Positions 54,235 through 63,166 of a stretch of 64,000 bases of DNA are shown in pieces (position 1 is the first letter of the stretch; every line of letters begins with the position of its first letter). The stretch covers positions 3,472,001 to 3,536,000 of the forward strand of contig NZ_CP109132.1 in the NCBI RefSeq assembly GCF_035918015.1. The letters run 5' to 3'. The notes beneath the pieces are model-generated. The model was not told the DNA's origin and searched no databases. It saw only the letters and a program-made list of their open reading frames with translations. Origin of the DNA: Streptomyces sp. NBC_01754 (lineage in GTDB: Bacteria > Actinomycetota > Actinomycetes > Streptomycetales > Streptomycetaceae). Made by a program: the position numbers and the translations under genes.

Positions 54235-54756
54235 ATGAACGTTTTCCTTGGTCTCGGTATCGCGGGAATCGTGCTCCTCATCGTCTCGCTGATCTTCGAC
54301 GGAGTCCTCGAAGGGCTTCTCGGTGACGCGCTCGGCGGTTTGCTGAACGGCTTCTTCGACGGGCTGCTCTCCCTTCCCGTCATCGCCGGGTTCCTGTCCA
54401 TGCTCGGTTTCGGCGGCGCGATCGTCCTCGGCACGACCGCCGTGGGCACCACCGCCGCCGCCGTGGTGGGCACAGTCGCCGGGATCGGGGCCGGCTGGCT
54501 GACCTGGAAGTTCAGCAAGGCCCTGATGCGGGAGCAGACGGCGGCCACGCCACGCGGCGAGGATCTCGTCGGTACCTCGGGGTCCGTGGTGACCCCGATC
54601 CCGTCCGACGGTTACGGTGAGGTACTGCTGCGTCTCGCGGGCCAGACGGTGAAGTACTCCGCGAAGAGCGCGGCACCCGTCGCGCGGGGCACGGAGATCT
54701 GGGTCGAGGGCACGCTCTCGTCGACCTCGGTCACGGTCCGGCCCGTGGAGCGCTGA
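54235..54756 (+). CDS. NfeD-like membrane protein
   Basis: 173 residues. Three hydrophobic segments (NVFLGLGIAGIVLLIVSLIF; LSLPVIAGFLSMLGFGGAIVL; TTAAAVVGTVAGIGAGWLT) followed by a soluble C-terminal domain with OB-fold look (LVGTSGSVVTPIPSDGYGEV, GTEIWVEGTLSSTSVTV). NfeD-type proteins partner with flotillins at the membrane, and a flotillin gene follows 155 bases downstream, confirming the call. Confidence 0.88.
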   Translation: MNVFLGLGIAGIVLLIVSLIFDGVLEGLLGDALGGLLNGFFDGLLSLPVIAGFLSMLGFGGAIVLGTTAVGTTAAAVVGTVAGIGAGWLTWKFSKALMREQTAATPRGEDLVGTSGSVVTPIPSDGYGEVLLRLAGQTVKYSAKSAAPVARGTEIWVEGTLSSTSVTVRPVER

Positions 54757-54911
54757 ACAGCCACCGCGCCGAGCACCGCCCAGCGCAGCACACCCAGCGT
54801 GTCCGGCACCGCCGGGCGCGGAACACCCGACCCACCGACCCCGATGCCCGTCAGCATTCCGAACCGTCCGAACAATCTGCCCCCCGTGGGGAGGCAGGGG
54901 GGACACCTCTC

Positions 54912-56351
54912 ATGAGTTCAGTAGTGATCGCCATCATCGGCGTCGTCGTTCTTGTCGTACTCCTGGCCCTCGCCGTGATCACCCGGTACAAGGTCGCGGG
55001 ACCCAGCCAGGCCTTCATCATCACCGGCCGCCGCGGCAAGAAGTCCACCGATCCGGTGACCGGCCGCACCAGCATCGACAACAGCGGACAGAAGGTCGTC
55101 GTCGGCGGCGGCGTCTTCGTCGTGCCGTTCGTCCAGCAGAAGTTCACGCTCGACCTCTCCAGCCGGCACATCCCCATCGCCGTACGCGGAGCCGTCACCC
55201 TGCGTGGTGTGAAGTCCAACCTCGAAGGTGTCGCGATCGTCAAGGTCGGCGGCAGTGAGGACGCGATCCGCGCCGCCGCGCAGCGCTTCCTCCAGCAGCA
55301 GGACGGCATCGTCGGCTTCACCCAGGAAGTGCTCTCCGGCGCCCTGCGCGCAATCGTCGGCCGCATGTCGGTCGAGGACATCATCCGCGACCGCGCCGCC
55401 TTCGCGGGCCAGGTCGCCGAGGAGGCGGAGGCCAGCCTCTCCGGCCAGGGCCTCATCCTGGACGCCTTCCAGATCCAGGACATCACCACCGAAGGTTCCT
55501 ACCTGGAGGACCTCGGCCGCCCCGAGGCCGCCCGCGCCAAGCAGGAGGCCGACATCGCCGAGGCCATCGCCCGGCGCGCCTCGGAGCAGGCACGGCTGAA
55601 GGCCGCCGAAGAGATCGCCATCGCCGAGCGGACGTTCTACCTCAAGCAGGCCGAGATCAAGGCCGAGACGGAAGCCGCCGCCGCCAAGGCCAACGCCGCC
55701 GGCCCGCTCGCCGAGGCCGCCCGCCAGCAGGAAGTCCTCGGCGAGCAGGAGAAGGTCGCCGAGCGCCAGGCCGCCCTGACCGACCGCGAGCTGGACACCA
55801 AGGTCCGCAAGCCGGCCGACGCCGCCCGCTACCAGGCGGAGCAGGAGGCGGAGGCCCGCCGTGTCGCCCAGGTCAAGGAGGCCGAGGCCGAGGCCGAGCG
55901 CTCCCGTCTGACCGGTCAGGGTGAGAAGCTGCACCGCTCCGCGCTCGCCGACGCCGTACGCATCGAGGGTGAGGCGGAGGCCGCCGCCATCGCCGCCAAG
56001 GGTTCGGCCGAGGCGGAGGCCATGCAGAAGAAGGCCGACGCGTTCGCCCAGTACGGCGACGCGGCCGTGCTCCAGATGGTGGTCGAGGTGCTCCCGAGCG
56101 TCGTGGCCAAGGCATCCGAGCCGCTGAGCGCCATCGACAAGATGACGGTCATCTCCACGGACGGCGCCAGCCAGCTGTCCCGCACCGTCGCGGACAACGT
56201 GGCCCAGGGCATGGAGCTCCTCAACTCGACCACGGGCGTCGACCTGAGCGCACTGCTCCAGGGCCTGAAGGGCAAGACCGCCGCCCTCGCCGAGGTACCG
56301 GCCCCCGCGTCGGCCGCCGCGAACGGCGAGCAGATCGAGATCAAGGACTGA
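54912..56351 (+). CDS. Flotillin-like SPFH/band 7 protein
   Basis: 479 residues. N-terminal membrane anchor (SSVVIAIIGVVVLVVLLALAV), SPFH domain (residues ~35-190: GPSQAFIITGRRGKK, GGGVFVVPFVQQKFTLDLSS, RGVKSNLEGVAIVKVGG), then a long Ala/Glu-rich coiled coil with EAEAEAERS repeats, and a conserved end segment (QMVVEVLPSVVAKASEPLSAID). Flotillins scaffold membrane microdomains. Pairs with the NfeD-like gene just upstream. Confidence 0.95.
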   Translation: MSSVVIAIIGVVVLVVLLALAVITRYKVAGPSQAFIITGRRGKKSTDPVTGRTSIDNSGQKVVVGGGVFVVPFVQQKFTLDLSSRHIPIAVRGAVTLRGVKSNLEGVAIVKVGGSEDAIRAAAQRFLQQQDGIVGFTQEVLSGALRAIVGRMSVEDIIRDRAAFAGQVAEEAEASLSGQGLILDAFQIQDITTEGSYLEDLGRPEAARAKQEADIAEAIARRASEQARLKAAEEIAIAERTFYLKQAEIKAETEAAAAKANAAGPLAEAARQQEVLGEQEKVAERQAALTDRELDTKVRKPADAARYQAEQEAEARRVAQVKEAEAEAERSRLTGQGEKLHRSALADAVRIEGEAEAAAIAAKGSAEAEAMQKKADAFAQYGDAAVLQMVVEVLPSVVAKASEPLSAIDKMTVISTDGASQLSRTVADNVAQGMELLNSTTGVDLSALLQGLKGKTAALAEVPAPASAAANGEQIEIKD

Positions 56352-56372
56352 CCGAGCCCCGTCCCCACCCCG

Positions 56373-56410
56373 GGCCCGGCCGCGACACCCCACGGTGTCG
56401 CGGCCGGGCC
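56373..56410 (+). terminator. Terminator of the NfeD-flotillin unit
   Basis: GGCCCGGCCGCGACACC and GGTGTCGCGGCCGGGCC form a perfect 17-bp stem with a CCAC loop, 21 bases after the flotillin stop. Its right arm abuts the stop of the convergent HTH gene, so it may serve both strands. Confidence 0.88.
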
Positions 56411-57720
56411 TATGTCCGTCCGGCCTCCAGCGCGGCGACCCGCTCCCGCCAGGGGGTATGGCGGTACTCCTCCTCGGCCCCGGCCTCGTGCCCGGACGCG
56501 TGCCCGACGGCCTGGGACGCCCGTGTTGCCCGCGCCGCCCGCTCGACCCGTTCCACCTGCTGCCTCGCCCGCCCTGCCCGCCCCGGCTGCTCGGCCCGCC
56601 ACCCCGCTTGCTCGGCCTGTCCCGCCTGTCCCGCCTGTCCCGCCTGCTCAGCCCGCTCGGCCTGCTCCGCCGCCAGTTGTGCGGCCCGGCGCTCCGACCA
56701 GAGGTCCCAGGCCGCCTGACGGCGGCACGGCCCGCAGTGCGTCTCGGCCTCGGCACCGTCGGCACCGTCGGCACCGCCGTCGCCCGTGACCCGGAAGACG
56801 TGCTCGTCACCGGGGCCCTGGCACGTCACCCACGACACGCACGTCGGCGGGAGCGGGGCGGGGGTGCGCCCCGCGCCCCCCTCCGGCGCGGGCCGGGCCC
56901 CGACCCCGCCGTCCCGGTCCGGCGCGGGCCGGACCCTGCCCCCGCCTCCGCCCCGCCCGGCCCCCGGCGCCTCCGGCAGCTTCTGCACGAGCCGGTGCCG
57001 CAGGAACCCCACGGCCGACCGCACCCCGCCCGGCGGCAGATCACCGGCCAGCACCCGGCGCATCTCCTCGGCCGTGACGCCGCGCCGCAGCCACTCCACG
57101 GCCAGCCTCACCAGCTTGCGGGCCTCGACGACGCCGAGGTGCAGCGACCGGTGGCACCGCCGCAACGACAACAGTGCGCGCTCCGCCTCGATTTCCTCGG
57201 CCCCCCACGCCTCCCCGTCCTCGGGCGGCGCTTCGGAGAGCGGATCTTCGGAGGGCGGCGCTTCGGAGGGTGGGTGGGAGGAGTTCTTCTCCCGTTCTTC
57301 CCCTACCGGTTTACAGCCACCGACGACCCGGCCCCCCGGCTGACCGACGGTCGGTTTCCGCGCACTCGGTGGCCCGGCGACCGCCCCCGCCGCGGTGTCC
57401 AGGGACAGGACGGCCTCCTCGCGGCTGAGCGGCACATTGGCCAGCAGCTGCTCGGTCATCCAGTGGCCCAGGCTGTTCTGCCCCTGCCGCTCGTGCAGGA
57501 AGCCGTTCACGACCAGCAGCTCCTTGGCCCTCTGGTACGCCCGCCCGGTGATCCCGAGCGCCCGCGCGTGCTCGTTGAGGGCCGACCCACGCCGCTCGGC
57601 GGGGAGCCCCTGGAGGTAGAGGAGGAGGATCTTCGCGTCACTGTTCAGACGCGGATGACGCACGACATCGTGCGAAGCCTTCGTGTAACGCCGTGACGGC
57701 GCGATAGCATGCCAGAGCAT
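56410..57720 (-). CDS. Winged-helix DNA-binding protein with Gln/Ala/Glu repeat tail
   Basis: 436 residues from ATG 57720 (MLWHAIAPSRRYTKASHDVV). The N-terminal ~90 residues look like a replication-protein-type winged helix (NSDAKILLLYLQGLP, ARALGITGRAYQRAKELLVVNGFLHER). The middle is disordered and acidic, then a helical region (LGVVEARKLVRLAVEWLRRGVTAEEMRRVLAGDLP), a CGPC motif and a C-terminal run of AEQA/GQAGQA-type short repeats. I recall similar uncharacterised HTH proteins in Streptomyces. The function is unknown. Confidence 0.75.
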   Translation of the reverse strand: MLWHAIAPSRRYTKASHDVVRHPRLNSDAKILLLYLQGLPAERRGSALNEHARALGITGRAYQRAKELLVVNGFLHERQGQNSLGHWMTEQLLANVPLSREEAVLSLDTAAGAVAGPPSARKPTVGQPGGRVVGGCKPVGEEREKNSSHPPSEAPPSEDPLSEAPPEDGEAWGAEEIEAERALLSLRRCHRSLHLGVVEARKLVRLAVEWLRRGVTAEEMRRVLAGDLPPGGVRSAVGFLRHRLVQKLPEAPGAGRGGGGGRVRPAPDRDGGVGARPAPEGGAGRTPAPLPPTCVSWVTCQGPGDEHVFRVTGDGGADGADGAEAETHCGPCRRQAAWDLWSERRAAQLAAEQAERAEQAGQAGQAGQAEQAGWRAEQPGRAGRARQQVERVERAARATRASQAVGHASGHEAGAEEEYRHTPWRERVAALEAGRT

Positions 57721-57949
57721 CTCTGGTGGCTCCTGACCACTGGTGGTGAAGGTCCTCGGTCGGGTGCTCGTTACACCCCCGGGGACCGCGCCGTATACGC
57801 GTACGCACACAGCGTGATGACGCGATTACGGTACCGCAGTCGAAACCTCGCACATGACCTTCGCCGGGACGATCACCCCGAGGAGTGGCGGGGCCGGATC
57901 CGCCGCCCGTACGGTCCCTTCTTCAGGTCACGGCCCGACGTCGTGTCCA

Positions 57950-58112
57950 GCAGCCCCTGCGGGTGTCGTTCCCGGAGACCTCGGTGCCGAAGATGCCGGC
58001 CGCCGCGAAGTTCCAGCCGACGTGCAGGCCGACGGGCCCCCAGAGGCTGCGGGTCCCGATGTACGCGGCCCCGAGCATGCCACCGGCCCCGATCGCGATG
58101 GCGGTGACATTA
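57950..58112 (-). pseudogene. CPBP intramembrane metalloprotease remnant
   Basis: The minus frame reads VTAIAIGAGGMLGAAYIGTRSLWGPVG then LHVGWNFAAAGIFGTEVSG, the last conserved third of CPBP/Abi family proteins (the HxxWN motif). The N-terminal two thirds with the EExxxR motif are missing: upstream, at about 58112, the sequence changes to unrelated, AT-richer DNA. A decayed gene at the left border of the accessory segment that follows. The rest of 57721-58298 holds no other supportable gene. Confidence 0.75.
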
Positions 58113-58298
58113 TCTAGTGCTGTCAAGCGTCTCTGCAGGTCGATGGATTAGACAGGCGTAAGGCAAGTTAGGCACGCTGCTCTGCTCACGAGAGTGGGCA
58201 GCACCCGCGAGGCCGACCCGGCGGTTTCGGAGACATCACCGAGAAAGTGGCTGATCATCATCTCGCGCTGCGCGTCGCCGACCCGTCACAGTGGCTCG

Positions 58299-58931
58299 AT
58301 GGATGCAGGACTTGCCGCCGTGCTCGGCGCCACGGTCGGAGCCCTCGGCACTGGAACGACCGGCCTGGCTGCGGCTCTCCTGAGCCGCAGCACGGCTCGC
58401 CACCAGGTCATGGCCGAAAGCATGCGGGCCCTGCGGGACTCGCGCAGGGCCACCTATCTCGCCTTCGCCGAGACGCAGGAACGCTACCTGGACCTGCTGT
58501 CCACCACGCTGATCCCCCTCAGCCGCGTCGAACGCTTCCCGGACCAACGTGAGGAGTGGATCGAGGACGCACACAAGCGCTGAAACCAGGCACTGAGGTA
58601 CCGACAAAACGAGGTCCAGAAGATCCAAGGCGTCCTGTCCCTGGACGCCACCCGCCCAGTGGCCGATGCCGCGCTTGAGGCAAGAAAGAGGTTCACCCTT
58701 CTCAGCGGCGCGACCCGCCGCGCCATCGAAGCCCTCAAGGGCCAGGCCCTGGATGGCGGACCTATCACGCCGGCGCGGCCGGGCTACGTCGAGTTGCTGA
58801 CGGAAGACGGACTGGACCCCGAGACGCCCGACCTCGATGCTCTCCAGGACCACGCCCAGGATGCGTACAAAGCGTTCCTGCGGACCGCGGCCGATGCCGT
58901 CGGGGAGAACGGACTTCTCCTCTCAGACTGA
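58299..58931 (+). pseudogene. Hypothetical membrane-anchored protein split by an in-frame TGA
   Basis: From ATG 58299 the frame codes a hydrophobic N-terminus (AAVLGATVGALGTGTTGLAAALL), then a helical region (QVMAESMRALRDSRRATYLAFAETQERYLDLL) up to a TGA at 58581-58583. Without a frame change, coding quality continues directly after it (NQALRYRQNEVQKIQGVLSL to the stop at 58931). A single C-to-T change of an Arg CGA codon would explain the stop. Either a recent nonsense mutation or, less likely, readthrough. Family unknown; similar small helical proteins are common on actinomycete mobile elements. Confidence 0.72.
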
Positions 58932-59002
58932 CGCCGGGTTCCTGTTGGTGCGTCTGCGACAGACGATCTTCGGTTTGCTCTAGAGTCGGGAGGACCTTCC
59001 CG

Positions 59003-60379
59003 GTGGCGTCTCGCTGCCGGGATTTCGTGTTCTCTGGGTGGAGTTGGATCTTGCGTAAGGCGCGGCTGCACGACCGGAATTCAGCGGGCCCCGTCCCACG
59101 TATCAGCTGGGCGGCCCGATTTCGGGAGGCAGGCGCTCCACTGACTGTCAGACCGTATCGGCTGCACTTCGCCGCTCGCCTGCTCTCCTGGACGGGCTCG
59201 GCCGTGGCGCCCATCGGCCTGGCCTTCGCGGTCCTGAAGATCAGTGGCGGTCCGGGTGCGCTGGGCGCGGTCCTCGCGGCGAGCGTCGTACCGCAGATCC
59301 TGCTGTTGCTCGTCGGCGGGGTCGTCGCGGACCGGCTGCCCAGGGATCGGGTCATGGTGTGGTCCAACGTCGTCTGTGCGGCCGCGGAGGCGACGGCGGT
59401 ACTGTTGCTGGCCTCGGGCACGGCCCAGGTCTGGCACTTGGTGGCGATGTCGGCCGTCTGCGGGGCGGCGGGAGCCTTCTTCACACCGGCGGCCGGGGGC
59501 ATCGTCGTGGAGGTGGTCCCGGCCGAACTCCGGCACGCGGCCAATGCCTTGCTGAAGATCGGCCAGAACACGGTGAAGGTGGCGGGGCCGGCCCTGGGCG
59601 GTGTTCTGGTCGCCGTGGTCGGCCCTGGCTGGGCCCTCGGATGGGACGCGCTGACGTTCGCCGCCTCGGCCCTCCTCTTCTCTCGGATCAGCCTCAAGGC
59701 CAAGAACGTGAAGGTCCGGACCGGGTTCACCGCCGACCTGCGCGAGGGCTGGGATGACTTCCGCTCCCGCCGATGGCTGTGGGTGATGGTCTGCCAGGCC
59801 GCCGTGATCGTTCCCGTGTGGCTGGCCGGCTACCAGCTGCTCGGCCCGGTGTACGGACAGCGGGTACTCGGCGGCGCCGCCCCGTGGGGTGTCGTGGTGT
59901 CCGGCTTCACCGCCGGGCTCGTGGCCGGGGCGGCGCTCGCCCTGATGTGGAAGCCGCGGCAGGTCGGACTCGTCGTCTGTGCGGGCACCGGCTCGATGGC
60001 GGTGCCGCTGGCGGCGATGGCGGCGTCCGTGCCGCTGCCCGTGCTCGTGGTCGCCACGGGGGTGGCGGGCACGGGGCTGGCGGTCAGCGTGACCGTGTGG
60101 TCCTCGCTGGTGCAGGAGAGGATTTCGGCGGACCGGCTGGGCCGGACCTTGTCCTACTCGACGCTCGGGCAGCTCTTGCCCGTGCCCTTCGGCTACCTTC
60201 TCGCCGGTCCCGCCGCCCACCTGTTCGGGCTCCGCACGACCCTGGCGGCGGGCGCCCTGATCATCACGGCCGCCGCCGTCGTGCCGCTGTCCCTGGCTCA
60301 GGTCCGGGGGCTTGGTCTCGTGCCGGAGGCGGCCGAGGATGCCGACGGCATCGTGCCCGCGGTGCGGGCGGAGAGGTAG
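59003..60379 (+). CDS. MFS transporter
   Basis: About 458 residues. Twelve hydrophobic segments with typical wording: LHFAARLLSWTGSAVAPIGLAFAV (helix 1), the loop DRLPRDRVMVWSN, FFTPAAGGIVVEVVPAELRHAANAL and RISADRLGRTLSYSTLGQLLP, as in the DHA3 group (MefA/Tet-like exporters). The start is uncertain: GTG 59003 has GGGAGG nine bases upstream; TTG 59051 is an alternative nearer the first helix. Its 3' end overlaps the convergent TfuA-like gene by 82 bases. It might export the RiPP product. Confidence 0.85.
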   Translation: MASRCRDFVFSGWSWILRKARLHDRNSAGPVPRISWAARFREAGAPLTVRPYRLHFAARLLSWTGSAVAPIGLAFAVLKISGGPGALGAVLAASVVPQILLLLVGGVVADRLPRDRVMVWSNVVCAAAEATAVLLLASGTAQVWHLVAMSAVCGAAGAFFTPAAGGIVVEVVPAELRHAANALLKIGQNTVKVAGPALGGVLVAVVGPGWALGWDALTFAASALLFSRISLKAKNVKVRTGFTADLREGWDDFRSRRWLWVMVCQAAVIVPVWLAGYQLLGPVYGQRVLGGAAPWGVVVSGFTAGLVAGAALALMWKPRQVGLVVCAGTGSMAVPLAAMAASVPLPVLVVATGVAGTGLAVSVTVWSSLVQERISADRLGRTLSYSTLGQLLPVPFGYLLAGPAAHLFGLRTTLAAGALIITAAAVVPLSLAQVRGLGLVPEAAEDADGIVPAVRAER

Positions 60380-61701
60380 AACGTTCGGGCCACCTCGACG
60401 GCGCCGGCGAAGTCGCGGAAGGCCCGGTCCCGGGCCGCCGCGTCGAGCACGGCCCGGCCGCATTCCTCGGGAAGCCCCCAGCGCTGGGTGAGGTGGGAGG
60501 CGATGCGGTCGGCGTTGAGGTGGGCCGTGGTGTGGTGGGGGTCGGTCGCCTCGATCTCGGCGTTGACGGCGAACGCGGCGGCCACGGCTTCAGCCGCCAG
60601 GGGAACGGAACCGAGCAGGTCGCCCGCTTCGGCCATCGTGGCGGGCCACACTGTCCAGGCCCCGTCCAGGCGGGCGGATCGGACGACGACTCGCACCAGC
60701 GCTTCCTCGGGCGGGAGTTGGCTCACTTCCTCCTCGGTGAGCCAGTGGGCGAGCTGGTCACCTGACATGCCGGCCACCTCCACGCCTGCCGCAGCGGCGA
60801 ACTGTAGGGCGGACCGCTGCACCGCAGAGGATCGCACCGGGCGGCACACGTCGCCGCACGCCTCATGCGCGATGGCGGCCAGGACCCGCGTCCGCCACCG
60901 GTCCGGAAACCCCGGGTCGTACAGCTGCTGATGGTGCAGGAGGGCGAGGAAGCCCACGGGCTGCGCGCACGCCACCGCGACCGGCCGGAAGGCCGCCTGC
61001 CAGTACCGGACGAAACTGGTCTGCCACGGCTCACCCGCCCACGCCCCGGCGCCGGGGGCCGGGGGCAGGCCGGCGGCAAGTAGGGCGAGAGCCCGCTCGG
61101 CGTCCTCCCTTTTGGCGTCGCAGGGATGCGTGCGGCGCCAGGCGTCCGCCCGGCTGAACGCGGACCCCAGTCCGTCCCCGGCCGCGAGACGGCCCAGCGC
61201 GGCCCATGACCGGGACGGGTAGGACAGGGAGCGGGCCAGCTCAGCCAGCCGGTCCGCTTCGGTGTCGTCCAGATGCCCGTCGGCGGCGGCCCGGGTCAGA
61301 ACGGCCCGCAGGTTCACGAGGGCCTCGGACAGCGGGCGGCCGTCGTCGGTGTGGAGCACGGCGACTTCGTCGTCCGCGTCCAGAGCGCCGCTGCGGAAGT
61401 CTTCGAAGATCCGGCCGACGCCGACCATCCCGTACGGGGCAAGTTCAGCGGCCCGCAGGGCTCCCATGCTGGCGGCGCCGACCACAGCGACACCGTCGGC
61501 CAGCAGCGCCAGGATCTCCTTGTGCCGCACCGGGGCGCTCTGGTGCCAGAATCCGTCGATGATCAGCACGGTGTCGCCGGAGCCGGCACCGAGCCGCATC
61601 AGGTCGCCGTGGCGGACTGGGGGGTGCGTCACGGCGCCGGGGACGACCTCGCGGACGCGGTCCGCAGGCACGGTGGGTCCTGAGTAGACGTGAACGGTCA
61701 T
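60298..61701 (-). CDS. TfuA-like protein (YcaO partner)
   Basis: 467 residues. The TfuA core is at the N-terminus: YSGPTVPADRVREVVPGAV, DTVLIIDGFWHQSAPVRHKEI, VAVVGAASMGALRAAELAPYG, VGRIFEDFRSGALDADDEVAV. The remaining ~300 residues are helical with no recognised domain. TfuA proteins assist YcaO enzymes in forming backbone thioamides. The ATG at 61701 overlaps the YcaO stop (ATGA). The long C-terminal extension is notable, since many TfuA proteins are little more than the core. Confidence 0.9.
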   Translation of the reverse strand: MTVHVYSGPTVPADRVREVVPGAVTHPPVRHGDLMRLGAGSGDTVLIIDGFWHQSAPVRHKEILALLADGVAVVGAASMGALRAAELAPYGMVGVGRIFEDFRSGALDADDEVAVLHTDDGRPLSEALVNLRAVLTRAAADGHLDDTEADRLAELARSLSYPSRSWAALGRLAAGDGLGSAFSRADAWRRTHPCDAKREDAERALALLAAGLPPAPGAGAWAGEPWQTSFVRYWQAAFRPVAVACAQPVGFLALLHHQQLYDPGFPDRWRTRVLAAIAHEACGDVCRPVRSSAVQRSALQFAAAAGVEVAGMSGDQLAHWLTEEEVSQLPPEEALVRVVVRSARLDGAWTVWPATMAEAGDLLGSVPLAAEAVAAAFAVNAEIEATDPHHTTAHLNADRIASHLTQRWGLPEECGRAVLDAAARDRAFRDFAGAVEVARTFYLSARTAGTMPSASSAASGTRPSPRT

Positions 61702-62870
61702 GCGGCCGCCTCCTGCGTCGGTCGGGGAATGACGTGCCGGGCGTTGTAGCGCAGGGCCGGGGCCAGTACCTTGACGACCGCGAACTCCCGCCGCTGGTGG
61801 AGTCCGTGGGTGAGGTCCACTACGAGCGGGTGGCAGCCGGTGACGGCCTTGATGCGAGCGGCCAGATGCTCGGCCTCGCCGACGTCTGTGGCGAACCCGG
61901 TGGTGTGCTGCACGGCAACCTCCGCCCACTCGACGCCACGGCCTGCGGCTGCCTGGGGGCCGTGGTGTACGGCGGGCCGGTACGCGGCCGGGTGAATGTC
62001 CTCCCGGCTTCCGGTGATCTGGGTGAGCCGGGACTGGACCGCCTCCGTGATCGCCCGGGACAGGGCCACCTGCGGGTCCAGGTGGGCTCCGGAGCCGGAG
62101 ACCAGCAGGGCCGGCTGGTCCTCGCGCCACAGGTAGCAGCTCGTGACGGGCACCCCGAAGCGGTTCGGCAGGTGCCAGAGCTCCAGCCAGGCCCCGGCCT
62201 TCCGTAATCGGCTGATCAGCGCCGCACAATGTTCGTCCTCGACGCTGTCGGGGTCGACAAGCTGGCTGCGGCCCCGCCGGTCGGCGAGAGTGCTGATCGT
62301 GTCGCGCTCGATCAGCTCGGCCAGAGCGTGGACGACGGCCTCCGCACGGGTGTTGCCGGAGGCGAGGCCGTTCGTGGACGCGCTGGGCAGGTGGAGGCGC
62401 CACTGGTCGTGGGCTTCGCGGCCCAGCTGCACGCACGCTGCTGGGACGAGCGCCGGTTCGCCGTCCAGCGCCGAGCGTGCGGTGATCCAGTCCAGAACCG
62501 TCCGGTCGGTGACCAGGGCTCCGGGATGGCTCTCCAGGGCGGTCACCGGATAGGGCAGGTCCAGGCCGTGGCCGTCGGCTGGGGCCCGTACTTCGGCGGT
62601 CGGGACGGCCCGCTCGCCGTGCCATGCCTCGATCGCCTCCATGGCTCCCGAGACCCGGGCGGCGGCCAACGTCGCGCCTTTGCCCTGGGCGACGGACAAG
62701 GTGCGGGCCAGGGGACGCACGGCCATGGTCACCGGAATACCGATGTCGTCCAGGCCGGTCACGTCGGCGACGCGGGTAATGCCGTATGCCATCAGCAGCG
62801 GCCGGATCGCTGCCCAGGTCTGATCGGGATGGCATGTCCGGTGGGTGCCGTCGAAATACGCCTTGCGCAT
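61698..62870 (-). CDS. YcaO-domain protein (thioamide/azoline-type peptide cyclodehydratase family)
   Basis: 390 residues. Seen: TGLDDIGIPVTMAVRPLARTL, the ATP-binding Glu motifs SGAMEAIEAWHGER and AEAVVHALAELIERD, and LDPQVALSRAITEAVQSRL. The C-terminus (PRPTQEAAA) has no Pro-x-Pro-x-Pro tail, which is typical of azoline-forming YcaOs. With the coupled TfuA partner this points to thioamidation of a peptide backbone. ATG 62870 with GAAGGGAAG upstream. It follows the precursor gene across a strong hairpin. Confidence 0.93.
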   Translation of the reverse strand: MRKAYFDGTHRTCHPDQTWAAIRPLLMAYGITRVADVTGLDDIGIPVTMAVRPLARTLSVAQGKGATLAAARVSGAMEAIEAWHGERAVPTAEVRAPADGHGLDLPYPVTALESHPGALVTDRTVLDWITARSALDGEPALVPAACVQLGREAHDQWRLHLPSASTNGLASGNTRAEAVVHALAELIERDTISTLADRRGRSQLVDPDSVEDEHCAALISRLRKAGAWLELWHLPNRFGVPVTSCYLWREDQPALLVSGSGAHLDPQVALSRAITEAVQSRLTQITGSREDIHPAAYRPAVHHGPQAAAGRGVEWAEVAVQHTTGFATDVGEAEHLAARIKAVTGCHPLVVDLTHGLHQRREFAVVKVLAPALRYNARHVIPRPTQEAAA

Positions 62871-62897
62871 GGGGTTCTTCCCTTCGCAGATGCCGAA

Positions 62898-62944
62898 GCC
62901 CGGCCGCCGGGCACCCAGTCATGGAGGGTGCCCGGCGGCCGGGC
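62898..62944 (-). terminator. Hairpin between precursor and YcaO genes (attenuator)
   Basis: A perfect 19-bp stem (GCCCGGCCGCCGGGCACCC against its complement) with a 9-base loop, 27 bases after the precursor stop and 28 before the YcaO start. A partial terminator here would give more precursor than enzyme, as in many RiPP operons. Confidence 0.8.
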
Positions 62945-62970
62945 GGGTTCAGCTACCGTCTACGGCGCCG

Positions 62971-63135
62971 TCAGGCGGACGGCAGCGGGTAGGTGTGGGT
63001 GTCGGGGAAGGCGGAGTCCGGCACGGCCGGGTCGCCGCCGGAGTTCTGCGGCATGTTGCCCTCGGCATGCAGCTCGGCCACGAAGTCAGCCGGGTCCACG
63101 GCCTGCGTCGTGACGGAAGAGATGTGCTGGGACAT
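62971..63135 (-). CDS. RiPP precursor peptide, cysteine-free
   Basis: 54 residues. ATG 63135 has a perfect GGAGG eight bases upstream. N-terminal leader-like part: MSQHISSVTTQAVDPADFVAEL then HAEGNMPQ; C-terminal part rich in Pro, Asp, Ser and Thr: NSGGDPAVPDSAFPD then THTYPLPSA. It has no Cys, two Tyr-free stretches and a single Tyr near the end; candidate core residues are the Ser/Thr/Asp/Pro-rich last ~25. It lies between an oxygenase gene (31 bases upstream) and the YcaO/TfuA pair. Size, position and ribosome site make it the obvious substrate. Leader/core border unknown. Confidence 0.85.
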   Translation of the reverse strand: MSQHISSVTTQAVDPADFVAELHAEGNMPQNSGGDPAVPDSAFPDTHTYPLPSA

Positions 63136-63166
63136 GGTCGTTCCTCCTTGATCGGGAAGGACGCTG

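Noticed and set aside
54918..56810. 630-residue minus-strand ORF opposite flotillin
   Set aside because: Gly/Leu-rich antisense shadow of the coiled-coil coding region; no independent motifs.
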